Source: Oscillospiraceae bacterium (GTDB lineage Bacteria > Bacillota > Clostridia > Oscillospirales > Oscillospiraceae). Taken from it: 37,231 nt of DNA. Shown here one piece after another: positions 15,476 to 22,902 of the stretch. The position numbers and the translations under genes are program-made. The notes beneath the pieces were generated by a model. The model saw only the letters and a list, made by a program, of their open reading frames with translations. It was not told the origin of the DNA and searched no databases. The stretch lies in the NCBI GenBank assembly GCA_022800215.1, contig JAAWPV010000008.1, positions 1 to 37,231 on the forward strand. The letters run 5' to 3'. Positions within the stretch are counted from its first letter, which is position 1; each line of letters begins with the position of its first letter.

Positions 15476-16333
15476 TCAGAAATTGCCGGTCCAAAGTGGG
15501 CTGCCGATCTCCTTCAAATGGTCCTGGAACTCACTGGTTCCATAGAGCACATCCCGCTGATTCACAAGCTCGATCTTGTTTTCAATGATCCAGTTCCTGA
15601 GCTCCCGGCTGGTAGCCGCCTGAAGCTCCTTGCAGCGGTGGATGTTGCAGGTGGACTCTGCCATAATATGGTCATCACAATATCCGGGATGCCAGCCGTA
15701 AAAGTAGACTTCCTCCGCCTCGGTCCACTGGAGGCTCATCATGGTTTTCAGCGGATCATACTCCTGAAAGTACTGCAAATCGAAGCCCTTCCCAGTCTGA
15801 ATACCCGCCGAGAAAATTTTCAGATCCTTGTATTTCTCCCGGCAGACCTTGTTCATTCGGTGTCCCGGAGCTGAAGAGAAGTGGCCGTAGACGATGCCGC
15901 ACTTCTCCAGCACGTCAATAAAGGCTTTCTCCAGCGGGATAGCGTCTCCCCGGTCGGTGGCGATGTCGGGATAGCGGCCCAGAATGGACTTGCACAGCGC
16001 AGCTTCCGCCATGAACTCCTTGTAGGCCTCCTCATAGGGCACCTCGGCCATCAGCTCCTGATGGCGGTGGCGCCACTTGAACCTTCCCTCCTCATCCACC
16101 ATGGAGGGCACCTCCTCCGGCGGCAGCACAGGGGACTCCCACAGGTGCCGGTGCCATCCCACGCTGAGCCAGGGCTTATCCTTCAGCCAGGTAAGCGCTC
16201 CCACCGTGTCGGGGGAGTCCAGCATCACATCAGCGCTGCTGCCGATCCCCGCCTCAAAGGCCTTGTAAGCGCCCATGTCGTAAGCGGGCGTATAACCCAG
16301 ATCATCCACTCTGAAAATCAATCGTTTCCGCAT
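15476..16333 (-). CDS. divergent ChbG/YdjC-family carbohydrate deacetylase-like protein
   Basis: A 285-residue protein of the ChbG/HpnK (YdjC) fold, whose known members remove acetyl groups from phosphorylated chito-oligosaccharides or related glycans with a divalent metal. The N-terminal R-V-D-D-L-G (Asp10/Asp11), G-W-H-R-H (His61/His63) and the late H-P-G-Y-C-D-D (His215) are present. The usual middle motif D-S-H-x-H-x-H is not: the matching stretch near 121-131 reads YPDIATDRGDA, with no histidine. The metal site is therefore remodelled or supplied by His151 or His158. GAGG lies before ATG. With a PTS importing phosphorylated solute and two amidase-like genes upstream, N-deacylation is a reasonable but untested role. 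Confidence 0.8.
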   Translation of the reverse strand: MRKRLIFRVDDLGYTPAYDMGAYKAFEAGIGSSADVMLDSPDTVGALTWLKDKPWLSVGWHRHLWESPVLPPEEVPSMVDEEGRFKWRHRHQELMAEVPYEEAYKEFMAEAALCKSILGRYPDIATDRGDAIPLEKAFIDVLEKCGIVYGHFSSAPGHRMNKVCREKYKDLKIFSAGIQTGKGFDLQYFQEYDPLKTMMSLQWTEAEEVYFYGWHPGYCDDHIMAESTCNIHRCKELQAATSRELRNWIIENKIELVNQRDVLYGTSEFQDHLKEIGSPLWTGNF

Positions 16334-16422
16334 CTATTTTACCTCATCATCTTCTTGTTGCGCAACCTTTTTTCTGTAAAATGCAGGAAAGCCGGCAGCC
16401 CCAGCCTTCCTGCCTCTTGTCC

Positions 16423-17649
16423 TCAAAACAGCCCCTGAATCAGCTTACCCACATACTCCTCGGCCTGCCCCCGCTTCAGCTGGGTAGAGATGCCGTCATG
16501 GCCGCCGTTGAACTCGCTGGCCTCCACCACATAGGTGCTTTTGCCGTTGGCATAGCCCCACACCAGGCACAGCTTGGCGTTGGAGCTTCTCTTGATCTGC
16601 CGGCCAAAGGCACTGGCCAATTCACAGGGCAGAATGACCAGCTCCAGCTCGCCCAACCGCAGCACGGTGCTGTCCAGCCGTATGCTCACATGGTCTACGT
16701 TCAGCTTCCGCTTGTAGCCCGCGATCTCCGAATGGAGCCATTTCCTTGCGTCAAACTCAGTCACCGTCTCCAGCTGGCCCTCCAGCTTCTCCAGCGCCTC
16801 CTGAAGTCCCGCCTTGTCGGTGTCGTACTCCACCTGAAAAGGTACCCGGTGGGCACTCTGCACCGGCGTAAGGGAAAGCTCCCCCACCTCTTTGAACCCG
16901 GCGATATGGGCGGCAATGCCGCTGGTCACGCGCTTCAGCTCGCCAAAATCGTTGTTATGGCGGTAGAGCCGGTTGGAGATATCTCCGGCGTTTCCGTTGG
17001 TCATGAGCGGCTCCACCCCCAGATAGGGAGTCAACTCCCGCCGGACATTGCCCAGCAGGTCAGCGCTCAGGTTCGTCTCCAGCGGGTTCATAACGGTGGA
17101 ATGGCAGGAAATATTCACCATGGCTGCCACCACTTTATCCCCCTGCCGGAACTCCAACAGCGTGACCATCTCGTCTCCCGGCTTATCCAGACTGTTCCGG
17201 TTGCCGTAGAAGCCTTTGACCTCTCCCCTGCGTACCTTCACCGTCTCAAAGGGCACAAACTGCCCCGCCGCCTCCCGGACGGCCTCCATGGTCTGGTCAA
17301 AGACATAGTTTTCATAGGCAATGTCCGCCTCAGACATCTCCTCTGTATGGGAAGCCATCCCAAAGTAAGGGCCTGTATGGGTATGGGTAACACTGAATAC
17401 CGTATAGTCCCGGGCGATACCCAGTTCCCGCTCCACCGCCTCCTTCACCCGGTCCGCGAATTCAAAGCTGACGCCGATAAGGTCGGCGTTGATGAAGCAG
17501 CATTTGGTCCCTTCCAGATCCAGCAGGAGCACATGGGTCTCCAGCTGGTCGTGGACCCCGGTGGAGGGGCTGGTACGCATGGCGTGCCCGGCAATGGGTA
17601 CGGAACCCTCCGGGGTCACCACCCGCTTACTTTTTGCCACTTGAAGCAT
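16423..17649 (-). CDS. cytoplasmic ceramidase-fold hydrolase (first paralogue)
   Basis: A 408-residue protein matching the N-terminal catalytic domain of neutral/alkaline ceramidases (Pfam PF04734 type). It has counterparts of the known catalytic set: THTHTGP (His89/His91), NISCHST (His183, second zinc ligand), G-D-I-S (Ser225, nucleophile position), LPCE (Glu343) and a late Tyr373. Classical ceramidases are secreted, about 650-750 residues, with a C-terminal Ig-like domain. This one has no signal peptide and no C-terminal domain, so it should act in the cytoplasm as a Zn amidase or esterase. ATG 17649 is chosen: AGGAG lies 9 nt upstream, while the GTG at 17658 overlaps that site. It follows an HAD phosphatase by 5 nt. 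The substrate is unknown; ceramide is unlikely inside this operon. Confidence 0.87.
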   Translation of the reverse strand: MLQVAKSKRVVTPEGSVPIAGHAMRTSPSTGVHDQLETHVLLLDLEGTKCCFINADLIGVSFEFADRVKEAVERELGIARDYTVFSVTHTHTGPYFGMASHTEEMSEADIAYENYVFDQTMEAVREAAGQFVPFETVKVRRGEVKGFYGNRNSLDKPGDEMVTLLEFRQGDKVVAAMVNISCHSTVMNPLETNLSADLLGNVRRELTPYLGVEPLMTNGNAGDISNRLYRHNNDFGELKRVTSGIAAHIAGFKEVGELSLTPVQSAHRVPFQVEYDTDKAGLQEALEKLEGQLETVTEFDARKWLHSEIAGYKRKLNVDHVSIRLDSTVLRLGELELVILPCELASAFGRQIKRSSNAKLCLVWGYANGKSTYVVEASEFNGGHDGISTQLKRGQAEEYVGKLIQGLF

Positions 17650-17654
17650 GATCC

Positions 17655-18464
17655 TCACTCCTTCAATATTGTTCTTCTGACCTCATAGGCCACCCCGTCC
17701 TCGTCGTTGGTGAGGGTTTCCCGGATGGCCGCCGCCTTCACCTCGCTGAGGGCGTTGCCCATGGCCACGAAGGGGTATTTCCGGGCCATACCCAGATCGT
17801 TCTGCCCATCCCCGATCACCAGGACCTCCTCCCGGGCAAGACCGTAGCGCTCCACAATCAGGTCGATGCCGTCCACCTTGTCCATGCCGGGCGGCACCAG
17901 CTCGATGCAGCCGATATTGGTCAGCACACACCGGGCCTTGGGCTCAATGAGCCCCTGAAGCTCCCGGAGGATCTCATAGTTTTCCTCCTCGCCCCCGTCG
18001 ATGAAGATGCCGATCTTGTCCATGTCGCCATCCTCGCCCTCGAAAAAGCCCGTCGCTTCGTCATACCGGCGGCTTTCCCGCTCGGGGTGGGCCTTCCGCC
18101 CATGGGGCGGAGAGTAGAAGGCGCTCACCTCGTTGTTGTGGGCGAAGACCTCCAGCCCCCGGCGCTTGGCCACCGCCATCATCTGAAGACAGGCCTCCCG
18201 GCAGACCTTGGCCCCCTTGGTCAGGGTCCCCGTCCGGAAATCGAACAGGTCCTGCCCGTTGTTGCCGATGACAAAGCCATTGTGCCGGGGCATATCCAGC
18301 ACCCCGCACAGCTCCTTGAGCCCGTAGTAGGCCCGCCCGGAAGCAAGGGCCACACGGACCCCCTTCTCCTGAGCAGCCAGGAGCGCCCGGCGGTTCCCCT
18401 CGCTCAGCTCCACTTTCGAGTTGTACAGGGTCCCGTCCAGGTCCAACACCAGCAGCTTGACCAT
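17655..18464 (-). CDS. Cof-type HAD phosphatase (first of three)
   Basis: A 269-residue HAD hydrolase: motif I LLVLDLDGTLY (Asp8/Asp10), motif II ALASGRA, motif III Lys near MDKVDG, motif IV VIGDGQNDLGM. Probably a sugar-phosphate phosphatase. AAGGAGGAG precedes ATG. It follows its own sigma-A promoter (18710-18682) and a leader of about 210 nt carrying a strong hairpin and repeat A, so expression of this gene and those after it can be set apart from the PTS genes. The next gene, a ceramidase-fold hydrolase, starts 5 nt after its stop. Confidence 0.92.
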   Translation of the reverse strand: MVKLLVLDLDGTLYNSKVELSEGNRRALLAAQEKGVRVALASGRAYYGLKELCGVLDMPRHNGFVIGNNGQDLFDFRTGTLTKGAKVCREACLQMMAVAKRRGLEVFAHNNEVSAFYSPPHGRKAHPERESRRYDEATGFFEGEDGDMDKIGIFIDGGEEENYEILRELQGLIEPKARCVLTNIGCIELVPPGMDKVDGIDLIVERYGLAREEVLVIGDGQNDLGMARKYPFVAMGNALSEVKAAAIRETLTNDEDGVAYEVRRTILKE

Positions 18465-18485
18465 TCCCTCTCCTCCTTGTCTCTT

Positions 18486-18587
18486 CCTGTCACGCTGCGA
18501 GCCGATCAGGACATTCGCTCCACTTTCCTCCGCCTCGGGCTATTCTCTGGGGCCTGCGGTCCCATCCCTCGCCCTCGCTCCGGTCCA
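18486..18587 (-). repeat. repeat A of the GC-rich intergenic repeat, in an mRNA leader
   Basis: On the minus strand TGGACCGGAGCGA (18587-18575) is followed by a 40-nt stretch (18562-18523) that matches repeat B (31869-31909) at most positions: CCGCAGGCCCCA, AGA, AGCCCGAG, CGGAGG, AAAG. It ends with CGCAGCGTGACAGG shared with fragment C. It lies entirely in the untranslated leader of the HAD gene at 18464. Whether it is a structured RNA, a spreading repeat or a degenerate spacer cannot be told from one window. Confidence 0.6.
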
Positions 18588-18629
18588 GTGTCGCTCGTTG
18601 CCCGGCTCTCCGCGCTTCTTTCAGCCCAT

Positions 18630-18662
18630 GGGGAGGCTCACCGGCATTTCGGCGGCCTCCCC
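18630..18662 (-). ncRNA. 5' leader hairpin upstream of the HAD/ceramidase genes
   Basis: Arms GGGGAGGC and GCCTCCCC (8 bp) with an inner CCG/CGG pair. It begins about 13 nt after the predicted transcription start of the promoter at 18682-18710, so it would fold near the 5' end of a long leader. It may be an mRNA-stabilising or regulatory element; no known riboswitch class was recognised. Confidence 0.45.
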
Positions 18663-18681
18663 ACGTTCATCCGTTATTTTC

Positions 18682-18710
18682 AGTATAAGGGGCTTGAAGG
18701 AAGCCGTCAA
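18682..18710 (-). promoter_or_regulatory. internal sigma-A promoter for HAD and downstream hydrolase genes
   Basis: Minus strand TTGACG (18710-18705), 17-bp spacer, TATACT (18687-18682). Predicted start near 18675, leaving a leader of about 210 nt before the HAD start codon at 18464. Confidence 0.75.
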
Positions 18711-18750
18711 TCCCTTTTCGCTTCTTTTTAAAACCGAGCACGATTTCTGC

Positions 18751-20028
18751 TCATTTCAGAAGGTCGAACTGGTCCAGTTCCTTCACCATCATGGTGGTGA
18801 TGACCTCGGGCGTGCCCACGGGGATGATGCTGGACAGGCTCTCAAAGTTCTTGCCGTACTCGGCCACCTCCACCAGGTAGCCGCAGCCCCGGTCGTTGGT
18901 GTAGCAGGCCACCAGCCGGTGGTCATGGCTTTCATGCCGCACCACCTGAAGGCCCAGGGAGGCCACCAGCTCACCGGGGAACACGCCGATCTTCACTTCG
19001 CCCATATTGATGGCCCGGCACTTGAGAACGCCCTTGAAGTCGCTCTGGCCCCGGCGGGACTTCACTCCCCGCAGGGCAGAAGTCTTGATCCGGGCCTGGT
19101 CGGCGTTCGTCTCCGCGGCGATCTCCGCCTCCAGATTGGCGATCTTCCGCTCGGTCACCTCGGGATCCAGGGTGTAGTGGAAGCCCACCTCGTAGCAGGT
19201 CACCTGGAACCGGTCGATGTTGATGGGCTCAAAGTCCTCAGGCTGCGCCAGAACCTGATCCACAATGCCGGAGACGATCCGGTCCAGATCGGCCAGATCG
19301 TGCTCCTCGGTGTCCGGGTAGCCCAAACGCTGCCGGGTGAGCCGGGTGCTGGTGTCCCCCTGACAGCCGGCGGTGGACAGAACGGGGATCCCGTAGTGGG
19401 CGGCCAGCCGCTTGTTGACATTACCCACGATATCGGTGCTCATTTTCAGGTTCCGGGGGTAGATCATGGTGGAGTGGCAGGCCATGTTGAACCACATGCC
19501 GATGGGCTTGCCCGTCTCAGCGTTCTTGAAGCGGATGAGAGTCACGTTCTTATCGCAGGGCCCGTCCAGGCTGTTCCGGTTGCTGTAGCAGCCCTCAATC
19601 CCGGTCACCTTGATCTCGGCGGTGAAGGGTTCCAGCCGGCCCATGCACTCCTTCACCATCTCGGCGGCCTTTTTGGCGGTGGTGAAGCAGATCTCGTCCA
19701 TGTCCGCCTGGCTCTCCTCGCCCCAGGTCCGGTTCTTGCTGAAGTTGGGGCCCGAGTGGGTGTGGGTGCCGCTGATGTAGAGGTTGGTGGGCTTCACGTC
19801 GATGACCTTGCCAATCTCCTCGGCGAACACGTCGTAAATGGCGGTGCTGATGCCGCCGATATCCAGCCCCACCCAGACCACATTTTCCCCGCTAAAGTCC
19901 ATAACGGTGGCGGTCATCTGAAAATCGTCGTAGGTCCGCTCCTTGGTGATGTCCTCCTGCTCCACAAAACCGAACTTGAAGGGATGGTCGGGCAGGTAGC
20001 TGATGGTTTTCATGGCAATGCGATTCAT
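18751..20028 (-). CDS. cytoplasmic ceramidase-fold hydrolase (second paralogue)
   Basis: A 425-residue paralogue of the 16423-17649 product. Catalytic positions are kept: THTHSGP (His89/His91), NMACHST (His185), G-D-T-S (Ser227), FPGE (Glu353) and Tyr384 in GYLVEVAEYG. The family loop Y-S-N-R-N-S-L-D-G-P matches Y-G-N-R-N-S-L-D-K-P of the first copy. It again lacks a signal peptide and the C-terminal domain of secreted ceramidases. AAAGGAGG lies 9 nt before ATG. The two copies are separated by one HAD gene and a promoter; low identity outside the motifs suggests old duplication with different specificity or a heteromeric enzyme. Amide or ester hydrolysis of a small N- or O-acylated compound is inferred. 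Confidence 0.87.
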   Translation of the reverse strand: MNRIAMKTISYLPDHPFKFGFVEQEDITKERTYDDFQMTATVMDFSGENVVWVGLDIGGISTAIYDVFAEEIGKVIDVKPTNLYISGTHTHSGPNFSKNRTWGEESQADMDEICFTTAKKAAEMVKECMGRLEPFTAEIKVTGIEGCYSNRNSLDGPCDKNVTLIRFKNAETGKPIGMWFNMACHSTMIYPRNLKMSTDIVGNVNKRLAAHYGIPVLSTAGCQGDTSTRLTRQRLGYPDTEEHDLADLDRIVSGIVDQVLAQPEDFEPINIDRFQVTCYEVGFHYTLDPEVTERKIANLEAEIAAETNADQARIKTSALRGVKSRRGQSDFKGVLKCRAINMGEVKIGVFPGELVASLGLQVVRHESHDHRLVACYTNDRGCGYLVEVAEYGKNFESLSSIIPVGTPEVITTMMVKELDQFDLLK

Positions 20029-20096
20029 AACTTACTTCCTCCTTTGATTGATCCGCTTGTTCGTTTCTTTGTTCCTACTGTTTGATCTTATCACAG

Positions 20097-20123
20097 ATCA
20101 GGCCGGCCTGCGACCTGATTTTT
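20097..20123. terminator. weak hairpin downstream of the unknown gene
   Basis: ATCAGG (20097-20102) pairs with CCTGAT (20114-20119), followed on the plus strand by TTTTT. Inside is a 12-bp palindrome CAGGCCGGCCTG (20099-20110). It lies between two minus-strand genes, where its T-run is on the wrong strand for them, so a terminating role is doubtful. Confidence 0.3.
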
Positions 20124-20151
20124 GGTACAACGACAGACAACTTTCCTCCCC

Positions 20152-21192
20152 TTAAAGGGCGATGAGTTTGCTGCCGCCGCCCTCGCTGATGATCTCCCGC
20201 TCAATGGTGGGCAGCACCTTGTCGTCATAGAGGAAAAAGTCCGCGTAATCATGGGCCTTGCCCTTGATGGAGTGGACGGTGAAGCCCGATTTCCCCCGGG
20301 TGAGGATCCCCGAGAGCTTCTTCTCCACCTCGTCCTTCCGGGCTTTGCTCTTCTTCTCATCCATCAGGTCCTTCTGGGTGCAGATGGAGTAGATACCGAT
20401 GCCCAGGCTCTTGATGTAGTCGGTGAGGAAGGGCTCGTCGGCCCCCTCCTCATTGAGGATATCCACACAGTAGGAAAGCCCCTCCTCAAAGTCCTGCCGC
20501 TCCGCCACCTGCTTGCTCTTCTCGCTCTTGAAGCTGCTGGCGATGAGCTTGATGTCCTGGGGCTTGATCCAACCCTGGGCGGACACGGTCTCCGTGATGT
20601 AGTCCAAAAGCTCCGGCAGCGCCACCTCATTCTGAACTCCGGTTTTCTTAAAGAGGGATGGCTTCCCGAAGGAGATGCCGCCCACATAGGCGTCCACACA
20701 CATCTCCCCAATGTAGTCCGAGAGGAGCATGTAGGTGATCATGAATTTGTCCTGGTCGCTGAGGCCCTGAAAATCCTTCTTATTGCTGACGATAATGTCG
20801 ATTTTCATGGTCTTTTTATTGAGGGAGGGTACGATATGAAAATCCTCCGCCCGGTAATTTCTGCCGCTGTAGGCCAGGGCCCCCTTCATGGCCGGGTGGT
20901 AGTAGAAAAAGTCCCACTTACCCTTCAGCGCGGCGCCCAGCACATCGCAGAAATAAAAACAGACCACCTTTTTACTGTCATCCAGAAAGGTGACAAACTC
21001 CAGGGCATACCGTTTGGTTTCGGCATTTCTGTAGATCTGAAACGCGATATCCCCCATGGCCTTCCGCATTTCGGGCGCCACCAGGTCATAAGCCTCCTGG
21101 GCCCGTTCGCCATCAATGAGTTTTCTGACCCGGGCCTCGTTCTCCGTGAACCAGGCGCCAAAATCCGCCACATTATTTTTGAAATTTCCCAT
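20152..21192 (-). CDS. protein of unknown function between PTS IID and the hydrolases
   Basis: A 346-residue soluble protein with no signal peptide or membrane segment. The N-terminal about 110 residues (FGAWFTENEARVRKLID..., KWDFFYYHPAMKG) resemble a pattern I recall from uncharacterised Firmicutes and Bacteroidetes proteins starting W-F-x-E-N-E and ending W-x-F-x-x-x-x-P, but I cannot name a family. The remainder is mixed alpha/beta with a Lys-rich stretch (DEKKSKARKDEVEKK) before a Gly-rich C-terminus. ATG at 21192 is chosen because AAAGGAT lies upstream and an extension to 21336 runs back into the IID gene. It is co-directional with the PTS genes and probably cotranscribed. No catalytic motif is recognised. 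Confidence 0.75.
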   Translation of the reverse strand: MGNFKNNVADFGAWFTENEARVRKLIDGERAQEAYDLVAPEMRKAMGDIAFQIYRNAETKRYALEFVTFLDDSKKVVCFYFCDVLGAALKGKWDFFYYHPAMKGALAYSGRNYRAEDFHIVPSLNKKTMKIDIIVSNKKDFQGLSDQDKFMITYMLLSDYIGEMCVDAYVGGISFGKPSLFKKTGVQNEVALPELLDYITETVSAQGWIKPQDIKLIASSFKSEKSKQVAERQDFEEGLSYCVDILNEEGADEPFLTDYIKSLGIGIYSICTQKDLMDEKKSKARKDEVEKKLSGILTRGKSGFTVHSIKGKAHDYADFFLYDDKVLPTIEREIISEGGGSKLIAL

Positions 21193-21281
21193 GATTTTAT
21201 CCTTTCTACAAAACGGGGCCCGAGCCCTCGCGAGCCCGAGCCCCACTTTATAGTTCTTTGTACTTTTCGAGCTTTTTGTTC

Positions 21282-22082
21282 TCAGCCCAGGAAGCCCACA
21301 GCCGCCAGCACGATGGAGACAGCAATGATGAGCCACACCATTTTGACGGTGGTCATGCCCTTCTTGCCAAGGCCGGCGTAGATAAGACCCACGGCGGCCA
21401 CATTCAGGAACTTGGGCATGATGGAATCCATCATGGACTGAAGGGTCTGGGTAACTTCGCCGATCTGGAAGGTCAGGACAGCGTTGATGTTAACGGTGGA
21501 AGCCACCAGAGCACCCACCACGGCCAGGCCCAGCACGGAGCAGGCGTCAGTCAGACAGCCAAGTTCCGTTGCCCGGGACGTGATGAAGCTGACGCCCGCG
21601 TTGTAGGCGGAATAGAAGCCGAAGTAGAAGATGGCCCACACGATCCACATAACGATCTGGGCGATGAAGTAGCCCATGATGCTGCCTTCCAGAGCCTGGT
21701 AGGCGGCGATGGCGCCGAAGATGGTGGGGAACATGACCCAGATGATGGCGTCGCCAATGCCGGCCAGGGGGCCCATAAGGCCGGTACGGAGGGCCAGAGC
21801 GGCCTCAGTCGCGTCGGGATCCTTGGTCTCCTCAATGGCGATACAGGCGCCCAGGATCAGGTTGCCGATCCAGGGATGGGTGTTGTAGAACTGGAAGTAC
21901 TGCTTATTCTTCTCCTTGATGACCTCGGGATTGTCGCCGTAGATCTTCTCCAGGGCGGGATAGATGGCCCACACCCAGCCGCCGGCCTGCATGTTCTCGT
22001 AGTTGAAGCACATCTGACGGCTCAGGACGTACCGGTTCAGGCACCGGGAGAGGTCCTTCTTAGTCAAAATCTTCTCACTCAT
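21282..22082 (-). CDS. PTS mannose-family EIID component
   Basis: A 266-residue EIID-Man subunit. The N-terminal LTKKDLSRCLNRYVLSRQMCFNYENMQAGGW is the family's soluble amphipathic start; ALRTGLMGPLAGIGDAI is its strongest motif. Several hydrophobic segments follow to the C-terminus (KMVWLIIAVSIVLAAVGFLG). With EIIC it forms the translocation channel. ATG at 22082 overlaps the IIC stop by 8 nt and has GGGAGG before it. Confidence 0.96.
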   Translation of the reverse strand: MSEKILTKKDLSRCLNRYVLSRQMCFNYENMQAGGWVWAIYPALEKIYGDNPEVIKEKNKQYFQFYNTHPWIGNLILGACIAIEETKDPDATEAALALRTGLMGPLAGIGDAIIWVMFPTIFGAIAAYQALEGSIMGYFIAQIVMWIVWAIFYFGFYSAYNAGVSFITSRATELGCLTDACSVLGLAVVGALVASTVNINAVLTFQIGEVTQTLQSMMDSIMPKFLNVAAVGLIYAGLGKKGMTTVKMVWLIIAVSIVLAAVGFLG

Positions 22083-22857
22083 CTTCCATACCTCCCGCAA
22101 CACCGCCAAAGCCAGCGGCCTTGGCCTTCTCTTTTTCAACCAGGCTCTGATAGATCATGTAAGCGGCCACGAACGCCAGACCGGCGATGGCCAGCATGGG
22201 CATATTCAGGTAGGCGGACAGGACGAAGCCCAGGATCATGAACACGCCGTACTTCTGCACAGGCATGTACCGCATCAGGATGGCGAAGCCCAGGCCGGGC
22301 AGGATACCGCCGGCCACAGAGAAACCAGTGGTGATGAAGGGGGGGATCGCATTCAGGATGGCGGTGATGGCGTCAGCGCCCACGGTGATGGCCAGAGCCA
22401 CAGGCAGAACGTTGACAAACACGCGCATGGCGTCAGAGAGCCACACCCACACGGCAACACCGTGGAAGTCGCACTTCTCATTGCAGGCCATGGCCTTGTG
22501 GATGAAGAAGGAGCCCAGGGTCTTCCGCAGCACGTCCAGCTGGGTGCCGAACATGGACACGGTGACGGCCACAGCCAGGCCGTTCTCCACAGCGCCGGTG
22601 GTGATAGAGAACACAGTACCCAAAATGGTACCCAGGGTGTAGTCGGGCACGGAGGAACCGCCGAAGCCGCCGACACCCAGACCCATCAGGGTCATGGTAG
22701 CGCCGATGTACAGACCGGTCTGCGCATCGCCACAGATGATACCGGTGACCCAACCCAGCATGACGTTGACAGCGTAGCTGAAAATCTGCATGGAGTTGGC
22801 GGTGAATCTGTACGCTGCGTAGAACACGAGCAGTACAATGATTTGCATTGTAGACAT
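22075..22857 (-). CDS. PTS mannose-family EIIC component
   Basis: A 260-residue EIIC-Man permease with about seven hydrophobic segments. The family regions GDAQTGLYIGATMTLMGLGVGGFGGSSVPD and ITTGFSVAGGILPGLGFAILMRYMP are clear. It binds and translocates the solute together with EIID; substrate type cannot be told from the sequence. The gene ends with a Gly/Glu-rich tail that overlaps the IID start and begins 45 nt after the IIB gene. Confidence 0.96.
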   Translation of the reverse strand: MSTMQIIVLLVFYAAYRFTANSMQIFSYAVNVMLGWVTGIICGDAQTGLYIGATMTLMGLGVGGFGGSSVPDYTLGTILGTVFSITTGAVENGLAVAVTVSMFGTQLDVLRKTLGSFFIHKAMACNEKCDFHGVAVWVWLSDAMRVFVNVLPVALAITVGADAITAILNAIPPFITTGFSVAGGILPGLGFAILMRYMPVQKYGVFMILGFVLSAYLNMPMLAIAGLAFVAAYMIYQSLVEKEKAKAAGFGGVAGGMEDE

Positions 22858-22902
22858 TTTTCCAACACTCTCCTTTGATCAATTTTTTGTCTCTTTGGAG
22901 CC

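Noticed and set aside
16381-17688. Long open frame on the plus strand (435 codons) opposite the first ceramidase-fold gene
   Set aside because: Shadow of the real gene; no recognisable domain and no ribosome site.
18540-18590. T-box riboswitch: minus strand AGGGATGGGACCGCAGG resembles the T-box AGGGTGGNACCGCG
   Set aside because: No specifier stem I of normal size, no terminator with poly-U after it, the gene is not amino-acid related, and the match is not kept in the homologous repeat B (CGGGGCCGC).
18421-20085. Long open frame on the plus strand (554 codons) opposite the second ceramidase-fold gene
   Set aside because: It is antisense to a protein with clear catalytic motifs, has no ribosome site, and is rich in His/Gly/Leu typical of GC-rich shadow frames.
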